From: Anodontia alba
Lineage: Eukaryota; Mollusca; Bivalvia; Lucinida; Lucinidae
Assembly: GCA_964016985.1 (NCBI GenBank)
Contig: OZ024827.1
Span: 53,424,684 to 53,488,683 of the forward strand
Reading direction: 5' to 3'
Length of the DNA stretch: 64,000 nt
The first letter of the stretch is position 1. Each line of letters begins with the position of its first letter. The notes beneath the pieces were generated by a model that was not told where the DNA came from, searched no databases, and worked only from the letters and a program-made list of their open reading frames with translations. Position numbers and translations under genes: made by a program. Of the stretch, positions 48,913 through 60,379 are shown piece by piece.

Positions 48913-49024
48913 TACCCCCACTTCGTATGTCGGGGTATAACCACATACTTCGTATGTCGGGGGTATAACCACATACTTCGTATGTCGGGGTATAACCACA
49001 TACTTCATATGTCGGGGGTATAAC
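48913..49024. repeat. Stacked terminal hairpins
   Basis: The unit ACATACTTCGTATGTCGGGG-TATAACC is repeated about three and a half times after the first TATACCCCC. The family-2 right end has been tandemly amplified. Confidence 0.8.
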
Positions 49025-49265
49025 TAGCAGTCACAGTTGATATTTTATCTATTCAATGTTTGAGTCATAATCTGGACTGAATCATGCTTTATCACCTGCT
49101 TGATTATAAAAATAAAATAAATCTCTTCCACAAAAAAAAAAAAAAAAAAATTATGGTCTGGTAATATCAGAAGCTGTCCTGTTTAAAGCACTCTTTGTTT
49201 TTTTAAGCATGTACATTTATACTGTTGCATGGTTAAAACAATATTATTTTGACCTGTATTCCTAC
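49025..49265. other. FMO intron sequence
   Basis: Unique AT-rich DNA with an A-run near 49132-49150. Contains the donor side of the exon at 49266 (minus strand). No exon or repeat is recognised. Confidence 0.5.
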
Positions 49266-49404
49266 CTGTATAAACTTCTCAATATCGAAGTGCTTTGCAT
49301 AATTCTCCAAATATCTGAGAACATCTTCATGTGCAACAAAGGAAGGAAGGTGTTTTGGGAAAGGCATGTCAGGAAAGGCCATAACTTCTTTTGGTAAATT
49401 TGTT
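49266..49404 (-). CDS. FMO-like gene, second coding exon
   Basis: On the minus strand an acceptor (ATTATTTTCAG) precedes 49404 and a donor (CAG|GTAGGAA) follows 49266. The first base completes the arginine codon begun in the exon at 52515, then 46 codons follow: TNLPKEVMAFPDMPFP, then HEDVLRYLENYAKHF and a last CAG codon. TNLPKE-MAFPDFPFP and the VLxYLExYAxHF stretch are conserved in flavin-containing monooxygenases after the FAD-binding region. No stop or frameshift is present. Later exons are not found to the left in this window, so the gene continues beyond it, across a very long intron, or is truncated. Confidence 0.88.
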
Positions 49405-49563
49405 CTGAAAATAATAAGAAAAAACTGTCAACAAAGCATTACTATTAGAAGAAAGACTATCACTGCATACACAAATTCTTGCATACTAGATAAAGAAATC
49501 TTGGATTTTTACTGGGAATAAAAATTCTTCCTACCCATCCTATCCTACTCATGGGTAAGATAA
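49405..49563. other. FMO intron, unique part
   Basis: Short unique stretch between exon 2 and the family-1 element. No feature is seen. Confidence 0.5.
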
Positions 49564-51181
49564 ACATGAGGCCCATGGGCCACGGCTCGCTCACCTGAGT
49601 GACATAACCACTATGCAGATGTTATGCAACATTCTTCCAATCCTATCATCGCAACTAATGAAAAGATCATCATTTGAGCAGTTCTTAGTTTTGAAAAAGA
49701 ATATATGGGCCAGACAGTCAATGGAGCTTAATCATTTGAATAAACTATCAATCACATTTCAACAGTAGGATCAATGCGAAATTTGGTGGAAATTGGCTAA
49801 GTGGTTTCTGAAGAATCATGATTTTATACATGTAAACAGCACAGTGGCAGGGAAATACAATATATATAAACAAGATGACGGCCATCTTAGATTTCCAATC
49901 AGAACAATTTTAACTACTGCTGATCTACAAGTCACTTCGATACTTTCAATATAAATGTATATGGCCCATACAAATGCATGGGGAAGCAAATTTGACATTG
50001 GACGTAAAAAGGTCAAATGTCAACATAGAACCATCATTTAAGCAATTTTGGTAGATCTCCTGTCCCCCATAATTTGTGCAAAGATTAGGGCCCAGGGCTT
50101 ATTTGGTTCTGAAGAAGAAGATTTTTAAAGATTTTTACCATATATGGGCATGGCAGTCATTTTGATCAATGGACCATGCCCATTTTAGCAATCTTTCATT
50201 CTCCTGCCCAAGGAGGCTTTGCATGAAATTTGAGCAACACTGGCCCAGAGGCTTCAGAGGAAAAATCATTTGAAATTATCAACATTTTTTCCATACAAAT
50301 GTACGTAGTCCATAAAAATGCATGCAGAAGCAAACCTGACCTTGCCGTAAAAAGGTCAAATGTCAATGTATGACAATTATTTTAGCAACTTTGGTAGACC
50401 GCCCGTTCCCAATGATATATGCAAAGATTCAGCCATAAGGTATCCTCAGTTTTGGAGAATAAGATTTTTAAATGTTTTTTCCCATACAAATGCATAGGGA
50501 AGCAAACCTGACCTTGCCGTAAAAAGGTCAAACCATTGGGGCTAAAATTTGAACAATCTTGGTAGAGGTCCACAAGATAATGCTACACACCAAATATCAA
50601 ATGCCTCGGCCTTCTCATTTCAGACAAGAAGAATTCAAAAGTTTTACCTATAGGAGCCTATGTAGAAAAATTTGACCTTTCCCTTAAATAAGTCAAGGTC
50701 AACCAAAGGTTATTATTTTTTCAAATGTTATTGGGCCCATGTCTTCAATGCTGCATACCAAGCTGGAGAAGATTTTTAAAGGGTTTTTACCATATATGGG
50801 CATGGCTTGGTCATGTGACCAAGATGCGGCAAACAAACTTTCTTTCCCCATAACTATTGAGCTCCATATGAACTTTGGATTTGATTGGCCAAATGGTTTC
50901 TGAGAAGATGACGGTTGAAGAGTTTTCCCTATATGAGTTTATGTAAAACAAGTGACTCCTGGGGGTAGGGCCATTTTTTACCTCAGGGCTATAATTTGAA
51001 CAATCTTCATAAAGGTCCGCAAGATAAAGCTTCATACCAAATATCAAAGACCTGGGCCTTCTAATTTCAGATAAGAAGATTTTAAAAATTTTGCCTATAG
51101 GAGTATATGTAACAAAATTTGACTTTTCCATAAAAAGGTAAAGGTCAACCAAAGGTCATCATTTTTACAAACTTATGTTAA
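49564..51181. mobile_element. Family-1 element in the FMO intron, right end missing
   Basis: The left end is ACATGAGGCCCATGGGCC with the shared leader, one YY1-like block (GATGACGGCCATCTTAG), composite-array units and a further diverged array with GGCCTTCTCATTTCAG. The sequence stops at 51181 where a family-2 element begins, and no GAGCTA hairpin follows. Confidence 0.7.
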
Positions 51182-52491
51182 ACAAGTGCCCACAGGGTCA
51201 TGAATACCCCCTGCAGGAGCCATTTCTTAATTATAAAATATTTCTAAGTTAATGACAATGATATAAGGCCAAATCAATGGACCACGAAATATAGGTCACT
51301 GACCCAAATATAGTTTACAAGGCCAATCTCTGAGTGACATTGATCCATCATCCCAAGTACAACTTTTCTGGAATCTTCAAGACATGAAGCAAAATTGCTG
51401 GACCATAAAATATAGGTTACTGACCTACATATACTTTAGAGGTCAATCGGATGCGTCACACTGATCCATTATACCAACTACGATGTTAGTCCATTAAATA
51501 ATCTAGAAGATATTAAGCAAAATCATAAGACCATGAAATATATGCAGATTTATATTTACTCTGAGGTCAAAGTTTGGGTCACACTGTGTCATTATCTGTA
51601 AATATGACACTTTAGGCATCAAACATGCCTACCAATCACACTCATGCTAAACTGCGGTCAAGAAAAGGAATCCATTAGAGGAGCTACCGGTTTTGCAGAA
51701 GTGAAGCTCAAACTGTCAACAAATGCTGCATGCTGTGAAGGTTTGTCTTATCTACTTTTCTTGAAAACATTTATATAAATATTAGACTGCTATTTGCTCA
51801 CTTATAGACTGCTTATTCCATACAACAAAGGATACAGCACATGATCGTGCATTTTTCGAGATATTTTATTAGTATGGTGAAACAGCTGTCTAATTCGACA
51901 GGTGAAAAAGAGCTCATTTTCTGGCTGTTTTAAAACTGTGAATTTGTCAGTAGCGATCGAGTAAACAATATTACTTCATCCAAGTGTCCAAACATCGGAA
52001 GTAAGCTTTAGACGATGAGCACTTAAACACACAGAAGATATACGCCAAAACATAGCATCAAAGGGCCTGTTGAGCATAAAAACCAAATCCAGCCCCTGAC
52101 CTTATTACATTGAAAGCTGATGTGATAAACATGTCTGAAGCCCATACATCTTTATTAAGAAGTTGTTTGTATAAACAACTGCAATATCCTACTTTATAGA
52201 GGCATCCTAGATTTTGACCTCTAGCCCCACCCTGTAGCATGACCTAGGGGTCCATAGATATATGGAAGAGAACTCTCCCAGGAACCCCTATACCAAATAT
52301 GAATAGTTTCTGATAAAAGGCTGCTGAGATATATAATCAAAAAAACTTCGAAGAAAAACTTGGTCATAGCAGGTGTTAACAGACGGAGTCACAGAATGGA
52401 TGGCAGGATGTTAAGACAGAAGGATGGACAGACGAATGGAACTGATGACAACTATATACCCCTTCGGCATATTTCGTATGCCAGGGGTATA
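51182..52491. mobile_element. Family-2 element next to FMO exon 1
   Basis: Starts ACAAGTGCCCACAGGG, then GAATACCCCC; ends with TATACCCC and AGGGGTATA flanking a hairpin with GGCAT/ATGCC. Monomers mention GACCATGAAATATAGG. The right end lies 23 bp from the splice donor of the FMO exon. Confidence 0.65.
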
Positions 52492-52514
52492 ATGATGAAG
52501 GCAAAGAAACCTAC

Positions 52515-52732
52515 CTTAAATTTTTATACATGCTTGATTGTATTGGCAGTCCATGGTCATCTAGGCCCACTTTATCTGTGTAGATCCATGTTCCTCCCAC
52601 CTGTCCAAGCTGTTCATAACCTACTGCCTTGAACAGATTTGGTCTGGCTGTAAGGTGTCTCAGAGCACAAACACCTGCAGCTCCAGCTCCTATCACAGCT
52701 ACCCTTAAAACCATACTTGCAGCTGTATCCTT
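52515..52732 (-). CDS. FMO-like gene, first coding exon (FAD-binding)
   Basis: An acceptor (TTCTTTTCAG) lies at 52733 and above, then 18 nt of 5' UTR, the ATG at 52714 and 200 coding nt to the donor AAG|GTAGGT. The protein begins MVLRVAVIGAGAAGVCALRH. The GxGxxG dinucleotide-binding motif is at residues 9-14, the acidic end of strand 2 is Glu34, and GGTW is at 40-43, all diagnostic of flavin-containing monooxygenases, which oxygenate soft nucleophiles using NADPH and O2. The exon ends SSMYKNL plus two bases of an Arg codon completed in the next exon. A non-coding first exon must lie to the right. The intron to exon 2 is 3110 bp and almost wholly mobile DNA. Confidence 0.92.
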
Positions 52733-52765
52733 CTGAAAAGAAATTCTTTCATGTTACATGGATAA

Positions 52766-53554
52766 ACAACAGGGCCACGATGGTTTGAAATAGATTTTCA
52801 AGATGGCAACCCTGACGGCCATCTTTGATTTCCAATCAGAAGAATTTTAGCTATTTTTGATTTACCAGTCATCCCAATACTTCCTATCAAACTTCCGAGT
52901 CAATTGGCCTAACAGTTCAGGAGTAGAAGTTCAAAATAGATTTTCAAGATGGCTATTTTTCATCTTCAAATCACCCAAGTTTCTAGTCAATTGGCCTTAA
53001 AGTTCAGGAGTAGAATTTCAAAATAGATTTTTAAGATGGCGGCCATCTAGAATTTCCCTTGAAAAGAAATTTAGTTTATTTTTGATCTACAGGTCAACTC
53101 GATACTTCCAATCAAGTTTCCAGTCAATTGGCCTTTCAGTTACGGAGAAAAATTTGGAAATAGATTTTCAAGATGGCAGCCATAGTGGCCATGTTGAATT
53201 TCAAGTAAGAACGATTTTAGCTATTTTTGATCTACAAGTTGTCCCGATACTTACTATCAAGTTTTGAGTTAATTGGCCTTTGGTTCAGGAGGATAAGCGC
53301 AAAATAGATATTCAAGATAGCCACCATGGCAGCCATCATGGAATTCCAATCGGAGTAATTTTAGCTATTTTTGATCTACAAGTTGACCCGATACTTCCTA
53401 CTAAATTTTGAGTCAACAGGCCTTTAGATTCAGGAGAAGAAACACAAAATAGAGTCTCAAGATGGCAGCCATCTTGGATTTCCAAGGAAGCCATCTTGGA
53501 TTTCGAATCAGAACAATTTTAGCTATTTTATCCCAATACTTCCTACTATTTAGA
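52766..53554. mobile_element. Diverged type-A array, probable family-1 remnant
   Basis: Starts with ACAGGGCCACGATGG, a possible decayed left end, then 145-bp-type monomers with CAAGATGGCGGCCATC variants. It is cut by the element at 53555. Confidence 0.6.
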
Positions 53555-54136
53555 ACAAGAGGCCCATGGGCCAAGATTTGCTAACCTGATAAATACAGTT
53601 ATTTCATATCTGCAAATGCCATGCAATTTATTTTTCCAGACTGTATTGCCACAACAACTAGGACACAAATTTGATCATACTGTAAAATGGTCAAAGGTCA
53701 TCCTAGTATCATCATTTGAACAAACTTAGTAGATTTTGACTCCCCGATGCTGTATATCAAAATTCAGCCTCAGAGCTTTCTTAGTTCTGGAGTAGAAAAT
53801 GTTTAAGTTATATAAAGTTTAAATGTTTAAGTTATAGAAAATGTTAAAGTTATATTAAGTTAAACCATATATGACAATGGCAGCCACCTTGTTCAATAGT
53901 GCGGAACCATTTGAACAAATTATTGACATCCTTATGACATTTAAGAACCCAATATGAGATCTGGTGAAAATTGTTCAAGCTTTTTCAGAGAAAACATTTA
54001 AAGATTTCATGATTTTATACCTGTACACAGCCCAGGGGCAAAGGCAGATAATCCCCAAAATTTTGACTGCAGCTAAATAGTCTTACTTCTCTAACCATAT
54101 GTTGTAAGTTTCAGCCATTCGTCTTTAATACATTAT
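53555..54136. mobile_element. Family-1 left end, interrupted by the DIRS element
   Basis: ACAAGAGGCCCATGGGCCAAG and a leader like that of 40651. The match to the 40651-type sequence stops near 54136 within GCCATTCGTCTTTAA. Its right part probably lies beyond the window, after the end of the DIRS element. Confidence 0.65.
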
Positions 54137-54464
54137 TTCCCTTCAAGCCTCCGGCTTCGCATGTATACTGAGCATATCGTTCCAATCCGTTCAAAACGTC
54201 CGCTTTTTAAAAAGCTAATTCTTACTTTACGACATACGACATCACGTGCCCACAAGACCCAATAACGACAATTACCTGTCTAAAACTCATTCTATGTTTC
54301 GTGTTCAAGCAGTTGACAACTCTGTTCGCTTCGAAGATTTGCAAAGTTTGTTAGACAGCCCGACCAGAGATGAAGTCTTTCACAGGGGTATATATTTATA
54401 AAGTAGAGCTCAACCAGAGACATTTTTTTAAGTCTTTGGGGTATTATTATTGTTATTGTTTAAT

Positions 54465-55288
54465 ATGGGCTCGGAAGGTGATGAAGTCCTTACCTTAAAT
54501 GATGAGGCGGAGGATTTAGGCTCTTTCTCTGGTTTTAGTTCATTGTTGGACTCCGACAAGGAGCTGACGGCAAGCACATCAGTGCATAAAAATAGAAATA
54601 GGTCTTCTGGTAAAAAAGGTACAGAGAAAATGTCAAAAAAGAGTGGTAGGTCAAAAAGTAAAAAAATCTGACCAAAAAGAGGGTATCAAATACCGTAAGG
54701 AAAATGTGACTTCCGCCAGCGTCGGGAGTGGCTTAGACTTGAGTAAACTGTCAGAGACAGACATTGTTAAATTGTGAGAGGTGGTGGGGATTTCTAATGT
54801 TCAAAATGAACAGTATGCAGATGAAAATGACATTAGCTCAATTTTTGGTCAGTCCTTAGATAATTTGCCAAATATTCATGTAGAGGCTGACAGGGCTGAC
54901 ATTTCTGATACTGAAATTCCTTGTGATAATAATAATATTGCTGAAAAATTTAACTCAGGCCTTGTTTGAACCGGAAGAAGGTGACATTGTTGATTGGGAT
55001 CTTCCCAGAATGAAAGTCCCAGAAAAAGGGAAGGCAATATCTGAATCACTAGCAAAGTTAATAAATGTTGCTTTCTCGTCACAATGTGACACTGATTCCT
55101 TGATAAATAAATATAAAATACCAGTTAACTGTGACCTAGCTTGTTAGTAAATAGTGAAATTTGGAAAGTGCTTGATAAACATGCACAATCTCAAGATCGG
55201 GGAATTGTTGACATACAAAATTTGGTTTCTACAGGTATGACCCCCATTATTAGACTAGCGGAAATATTGAAACTGCATATTCAAGGTA
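54465..55288 (+). pseudogene. DIRS gag-like protein, N-terminal part
   Basis: Starts MGSEGDEVLTLNDEAED, an acidic then lysine-rich N-terminus (KKSGRSKSKK). The frame shifts in an A-run near 54665, meets an in-frame TGA at 54777-54779, shifts again near 54960 and has a stop near 55145. The recognisable DIRS gag stretches are PRMKVPEKGKAISESLAKL, KYKIPVNCDLA and VNSEIWKVLDKH, then LAEILKLHIQGN, where the family-1 element enters inside the Asn codon. I identify it by resemblance to the gag-like ORF of DIRS elements, not by a catalytic motif. Confidence 0.75.
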
Positions 55289-56155
55289 ACAAGAGGCCCA
55301 CGGGCCACGGGTCGCTCACCTGAGTGACATAGCCGCTGCAGATATGCAGATGTTATGCAACATTTTTCCAGTCCTGTCATCGCAGCTAATGAAAAGATCA
55401 ACCTTCAAGCAGTTCTTAATTTTGAAGAAGAATATTATATATGGCATGACAGTCAATGGAGCGTGATCATTTGAACAAACTCTCCATCACATTTCAACAG
55501 TAGGATCAATGTGAAATTTGAAGGCAACTGGCTAATTGGTTTCTGAAGAATCATGATTTTATACATGTAAACAGCACAGTGGCAGGGAAATATAATAAAC
55601 ATAAACAAGATGGCAGCCATCTTGGATTTCCAATCAGAATGATTTTAGGTACTGTTGATCTACAAGTCACCTCGATACTTTCAATGAACTTTGAGTCAAT
55701 TTCTCTTTTGGTTCAGGAGAAAAAGTTCAAAACAAGATTTTTAAGATGGCCACCATAGCTGCAATTTGGGATTCCCTATCGCAATGATTTGAGCTATTTT
55801 TCATCTACAAGTCACTCCGATGCTTCCTATCAAGTTTCAAGTCAATTGGCCTTTCAGTTCAGAAGAAGAAGGGAAAAATAGATTTTCAAGATGGCCGCCC
55901 TCTTGGATTTCCGATTCGAACATTTTAGCTATTTTTATATCTACAAGTCATCCCAATCCTTCCTACCAATTTTCAAATCAACTGGCCCTTTGGTTCAGGA
56001 AAATAAGCGAAAAAAAGAGTTTCAAGACGGCCGCCATGATGGCCATCTTGGATTTCCGATCCAAACAATTTAAGCTATTTTAGATCTACAAGTCACCCAA
56101 ATGCTTCCTACCAAGTTTCGAATCAAATGGCCTTTCAGTTCAGGAGAAGAAGCGA

Positions 56156-58362
56156 ACAAGAGGCCCACAGGCCACAACTCGCTCACCTGAGTGAAACCGC
56201 CACTGCAGATATGCAGATGGCATGCAACATTTTTCCAGTACACTTATGACAAGGCAATGGCTTAAACAGTTTTTAAAATATCTTGCTTACAAGGTTAAAA
56301 TGCTGAAATTTTCAAAACGTCACAAGTAAAACAAGTGACCCCCAATGCCTCCTACCAACTTACGAGTCAACTGGCATTTCGGTGCAGTAGAAAAAGCAAA
56401 AAATAGATTTTCAAGATGGCAGCCATCTTGGATTTCAGATCGGAACGATTATAGCTATTTTTGATCTACAAGTCACCCTGATGCTTCCTACTAAGTTTCG
56501 AGTCAATTGACTTTTAGGTTTAGGAGAAGCAGCGAAAAATAGATTTTCAAGATGGCTGTCATGGCGGCCATCTTGGATTTCCGACTGGCACGATTTAAGC
56601 TATTTTTGATCTACAAGTCATCCCGATGCTTCCTAGCAAGTTTGGAGTCAATTGGCCTTTCGGTTCAGGAGAAGAAGCGAAAAATAGATTTTCAAGATGG
56701 CTGCCATCGCGGCCATCTTGGATTTCCAATCGGCATGATTTTAGCTATTTTTGATTTATAAGTCACCCCAATGCTTCCTAACCAGTTTGGAGTCAACTGG
56801 CTTTTGGGTTTAGGAGTAGAAGCCAAAAATAGATTTTCAAGATGGCTTCCATGGTGGCCATCTTGGATTTCCCACCAACACGATTTTAGCTACATTTGAT
56901 CTACAAGTCACCCTGATGCTTCCTAGCAAGTTTGGAGTCAATTGGCCTTTCAGTTCTGGAGAAGAAGCGAAAAATAGATTTTCAAGATGGCGGCCATTCT
57001 AGATTTCCGATCGGAACGATTTTAGCTATTTTTGATCTACAAGTCACCCTGATGCTTCCTACCAAGTATCGAGTCAATTGGCCCAGGGGCGTAGGAAGAG
57101 TAGGCTTTTAAAGCAATTGTTCACGCTGCATGACGCACGCCGCACGACCCATGATGGACGACGGACATTGACTGACCACAATAGCTCACCATGAGTACTT
57201 CATGTTCAGGTGAGCTAAAAATCTGAGCAAATTTGGCTCAGTGGCTTCAGAGGAGAAGTCGTCTGAAATTCTCACTAATTTCCCCATACAAATGTTATGG
57301 GGCTCATACAAATGCCTAGGGAAGCAAACTTGACCTTGCCGTAAAAAGGTCAAATGTCAATGTACGATAATCTTTTTAGCAATTTTGGTAGATCTCCTGT
57401 CCCTGATGATTTGTGCACAGATTCAGCCCCAAGGCATCCTCAGTTCTGGAGAAGAAGATTTTTAAAGGGTTTTACCATATATGGGCATGGCGGCCAGCTT
57501 GGTCAATGAACCGCGACCATTTTAGCAATCTTTCGTTCCCCAGACTTAGGAAGGCTCAATATGAAATTTGAGCAAATTTGGCTCAGTGGCTTCAGAGAAG
57601 AAGTAATTTAAAATTCTCAACAATTTTCCTATTCAAATGTATGGGGCTCATACAAATGCATAGGGAAGCAAACTTGACCCTGCGGTAAAAAGGTCAAATG
57701 TCAAGGTACGATAATTCTTTTAGCAACTTTGGTAGACATCTTGTCCCCGATGATTTGTGCAAAGATTCAGCCCCAAGGCATTCTCGGTTCTGGAGAAGAA
57801 GACTTTTAAAGGTTTTTACCATATATGGGCATGGGGGCCATCTTCGTTAACTGACCGTGACAATTTTAGCAATCTTTTGTTTCCCCACATTAAGATGGCT
57901 CCATATGGAATTTGAATGAAATTGGCTCAGAGGCTTCATAGGAGAAATCGTTTGAAATTCTCAACAATTTTCCCATTCAAATGTATAGGACTCATACAAA
58001 TGCATAGGGAAGCGAACTTGACCAAGGTCAAACGTCAACGTACGACAATTCTTTTAGCAACTTTGGTTGACCTCCCATCCCCGATGAATCGTGCAAAGAT
58101 TCAGCCCCAAGGCATCCTCGGTTATGGAGAAGATTTTTCAAGGTTTTTACCATATATGGGCATGGCGGCCATCTTGGTCGACGGACCGCGACCATTTTAG
58201 CAGATTTTCGTTCCTCCACCCTAAGGAGGCTCCATACCAAATTTGAGCAAAATTGGCTCAGCGGCTTCAGAGGAGGTCTTTTGAAAATGATAACGGACGG
58301 ACGCACGGACGGACGGAAAAGTGATCACAATAGCTCATCCTGAGCATAGCTCAGGTGAGCTA
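56156..58362. mobile_element. Composite family-1 element with an internal right end
   Basis: The left end is ACAAGAGGCCCACAGGCC, the right end hairpin ends GAGCTA at 58362. Flanks GAAGCGA and AAAATAGATT join to the uninterrupted type-A monomer. Inside, at 57181-57216, is a complete second right end (GAGTACTTCATG hairpin, GAGCTA), after which a 490-bp-type array begins. It therefore moved as one unit made of two elements. Confidence 0.85.
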
Positions 58363-59820
58363 AAAATAGATTTTCAAGACGGCTGTCATGGCTGCCATCT
58401 TGGATATCTGATAGGGATGATTTTAGCTATTTTTCATCTACAGGTCACCCTGATGCTTCCTACCTAGCTTAAAGTCAATAAGCCTTTTGGTTCAGGAGAA
58501 GAGGTGAAAAACAGATTTTCAAGATGGCTGCCATGGCGTCCATCTTGGATTTCCAATCAGAACGATTTTTGCCAATTTCAATCTATAAGTCACCCCAATG
58601 CTTCCTACCAAGTTTCAAGTCAATTGGCTTTTGGGTTTAGGAGAAGAAGCGAAAAAAAGATTTTCAAGATGGCCACCATGGCGGCCATCTTGGATTTCCA
58701 ATCAGCATGATTTTAGCTACTTTTGATCTACAAGTCACCCTGATGCTTCCTACCAAGTTTGGAGTCAACTGGCCTTTCGGCTCAGGAGAAGAAGAGAAAA
58801 ATAGATTTTCAAGATGGCAACCATGGCGGCCATCTTGGACTTCCGATTGGAACGATTTTAGCTACTTTTGATCTACAAGTCACCCCGATGCTTCCTACCA
58901 AGTTTTGAGTCAACTGGCATTTGGGGTTAGCAGAAGAAGCGAAAAATAGATTTTCAAGATGGCCACCATGGGCCATCTTGGATTTACCATCGGCACAATT
59001 TTAGCTATTTTTGATTTACATGTCACACCTATGCTTCCTAGCAAGTTTGGAGTCAATTGGCCTTTCGGTTCAGGAGAAGAAACAAAAAATAGATTTTCAA
59101 GATGGCTGCCATGGCAGCCATCTTCGATTTCCGATTGGAACGATTTTAGCTATTTTTGATCTATAAGTCACCTCAATGATTCCTACCATGTTTGGAGTCA
59201 ATTGGCTTTTGGTTTCAGGAGAAGAAGTGAAAAATAGATTTTCAAGATGGTGGCCATGGCGGCCATCTTGGATTTCCGATCGGCATGATTTTAGCTATTT
59301 TTGATCTACAAGTCACCCCGATGCTTCCTAGCAAGTTTGGAGTCAATTGGCCTTTCGGTTCAGGAGAAGAAGCAAAAAATAGATTTTTAAGATGGCTGTC
59401 ATGGTGGCCATCTTGGATTTCCGATCGGCACGATTTTAGCTATTTTTGATCTACAAGTCACCCCGATGCTTCCTAGCTGGTTTGGAGTCAATTGGCCTTT
59501 CGGTTCAGAAGAAGTGAAAAATAGATTTTCAAGATGGTGGCCATGGCGGCCATCTTGGATTTCCGATCGGCACGATTTTAGCTATTTTTGATCTACAAGT
59601 CACCCCAATGCTTCCTAGCAAGTTTGGAGTCAATTGGCCTTTTGGTTTAGGAGAAGAAGCGAAAAATAGATTTTCAAGATGGTGGCCATGGCGGCCATTT
59701 TGGATTTCCGATCGGCACAATTTTAGCTATTTCAAATCTACAAGTCAACCCGATGCTTCCTACCAAGTATCGAGTCAATTGGCCCAGGGGTGTTGGAGGA
59801 GTAGGCTTTTAAAGCAATTG
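58363..59820. repeat. 145-bp tandem array, type A
   Basis: Monomers carry GATTTTCAAGATGGC, GGCGGCCATCTTGGATTTCC, TTTTAGCTATTTTTGATCTAC and TTGGCCTTTCGGTTCAGGAG. Homogeneous towards the right. The unit length, 145 bp, is not a multiple of three, so the reading frames across it are not a real protein. Confidence 0.93.
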
Positions 59821-59847
59821 TTGACGCCGCACGACTCAGGTGAACTA

Positions 59848-60326
59848 ACAAAGAGGTGAGGACCAAGATCGCTGATGCCTTAACAGTTATGGGGCAAGTG
59901 CAGTTTAATTTATCGGTTAGGAGAAGGTATTTAATCAGACCAAATCTGAAGAAAAAATATTTTGGTTTGTGTAATATTTCCACTCCTGTGACTACCAAAC
60001 TTTTTGGGGATAACATATCAAAAGACACTAAAAATTGTGATTCAATGTCATACATGTACCTTGGCAAAGACCAGTATGGATATAAAGGCCCACGGGGCAG
60101 AGGCAACAGATTCCCTTATCGCAGAGGTGGTTATGTTTATGGCGACCGTGCGAATCAACTTCCTGGCAATACAAGCTATGGTAGTTATGGTTATGGGGGA
60201 TATGGCCCCACTCAACATAGGTACCAGCCATACCCACAAAGAGGGCAGTTTCGTGGCATTACCAGATCCAGGATTGCAAAAAAGGCACCTGCGGCAACTG
60301 CAACAGCCCCAAACGAACAGAATTAA
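59848..60326 (+). pseudogene. DIRS gag-like protein, C-terminal part
   Basis: Continues the gag frame after the insertion: KEVRTKIADALTVMG, FNLSVRRRYLIRPNL and TKLFGDNISK. The ADAL-(x)n-LSxxRRxxIRPxL pattern is a hallmark of DIRS-type gag. The last third is rich in Gly, Tyr and Arg (RGRGNRFPYRRGG, YGSYGYGGYG), suggesting nucleic-acid binding, and ends APNEQN then stop. This part is uninterrupted. Confidence 0.82.
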
Positions 60327-60379
60327 GACCTGGGGTAAGTTTGGTTGGAAAATTAAAATAGCATGTACATGATTGATTA

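Larger units (their letters stand above)
45747..49024. mobile_element. Family-2 element (GGGGTATA ends), hit by a hAT element
   Basis: Starts ATAAAG then the hairpin GTGCCC-AGT-GGGGCAC and GTATACTCCC; ends in stacked hairpins with TATACCCCC opposite GGGGTATA. Between are monomers of about 170 bp rich in GACCTTGACCCCAAGGTC. This repeats the family-1 plan (hairpin, inverted-repeat motif, array, GAACGGACGAACGG strip, hairpin) with unrelated sequence. Confidence 0.65.
55289..59847. mobile_element. Family-1 element inside DIRS gag
   Basis: The left end is ACAAGAGGCCCACGGGCC; the right end is CTCAGGTGAACTA with its left hairpin arm deleted. Flanks GGTA and ACAAAGAGG join to restore the gag frame (QGN then KEVRTK) with no duplicated base. 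The interior is a type-A 145-bp array hit by a further element at 56156-58362. Confidence 0.9.

Noticed and set aside
45742..49029. ACTAG on both sides of the family-2 element as a 5-bp target duplication
   Set aside because: Only one site, five bases, and the exact element start is uncertain; not enough to claim a duplication.
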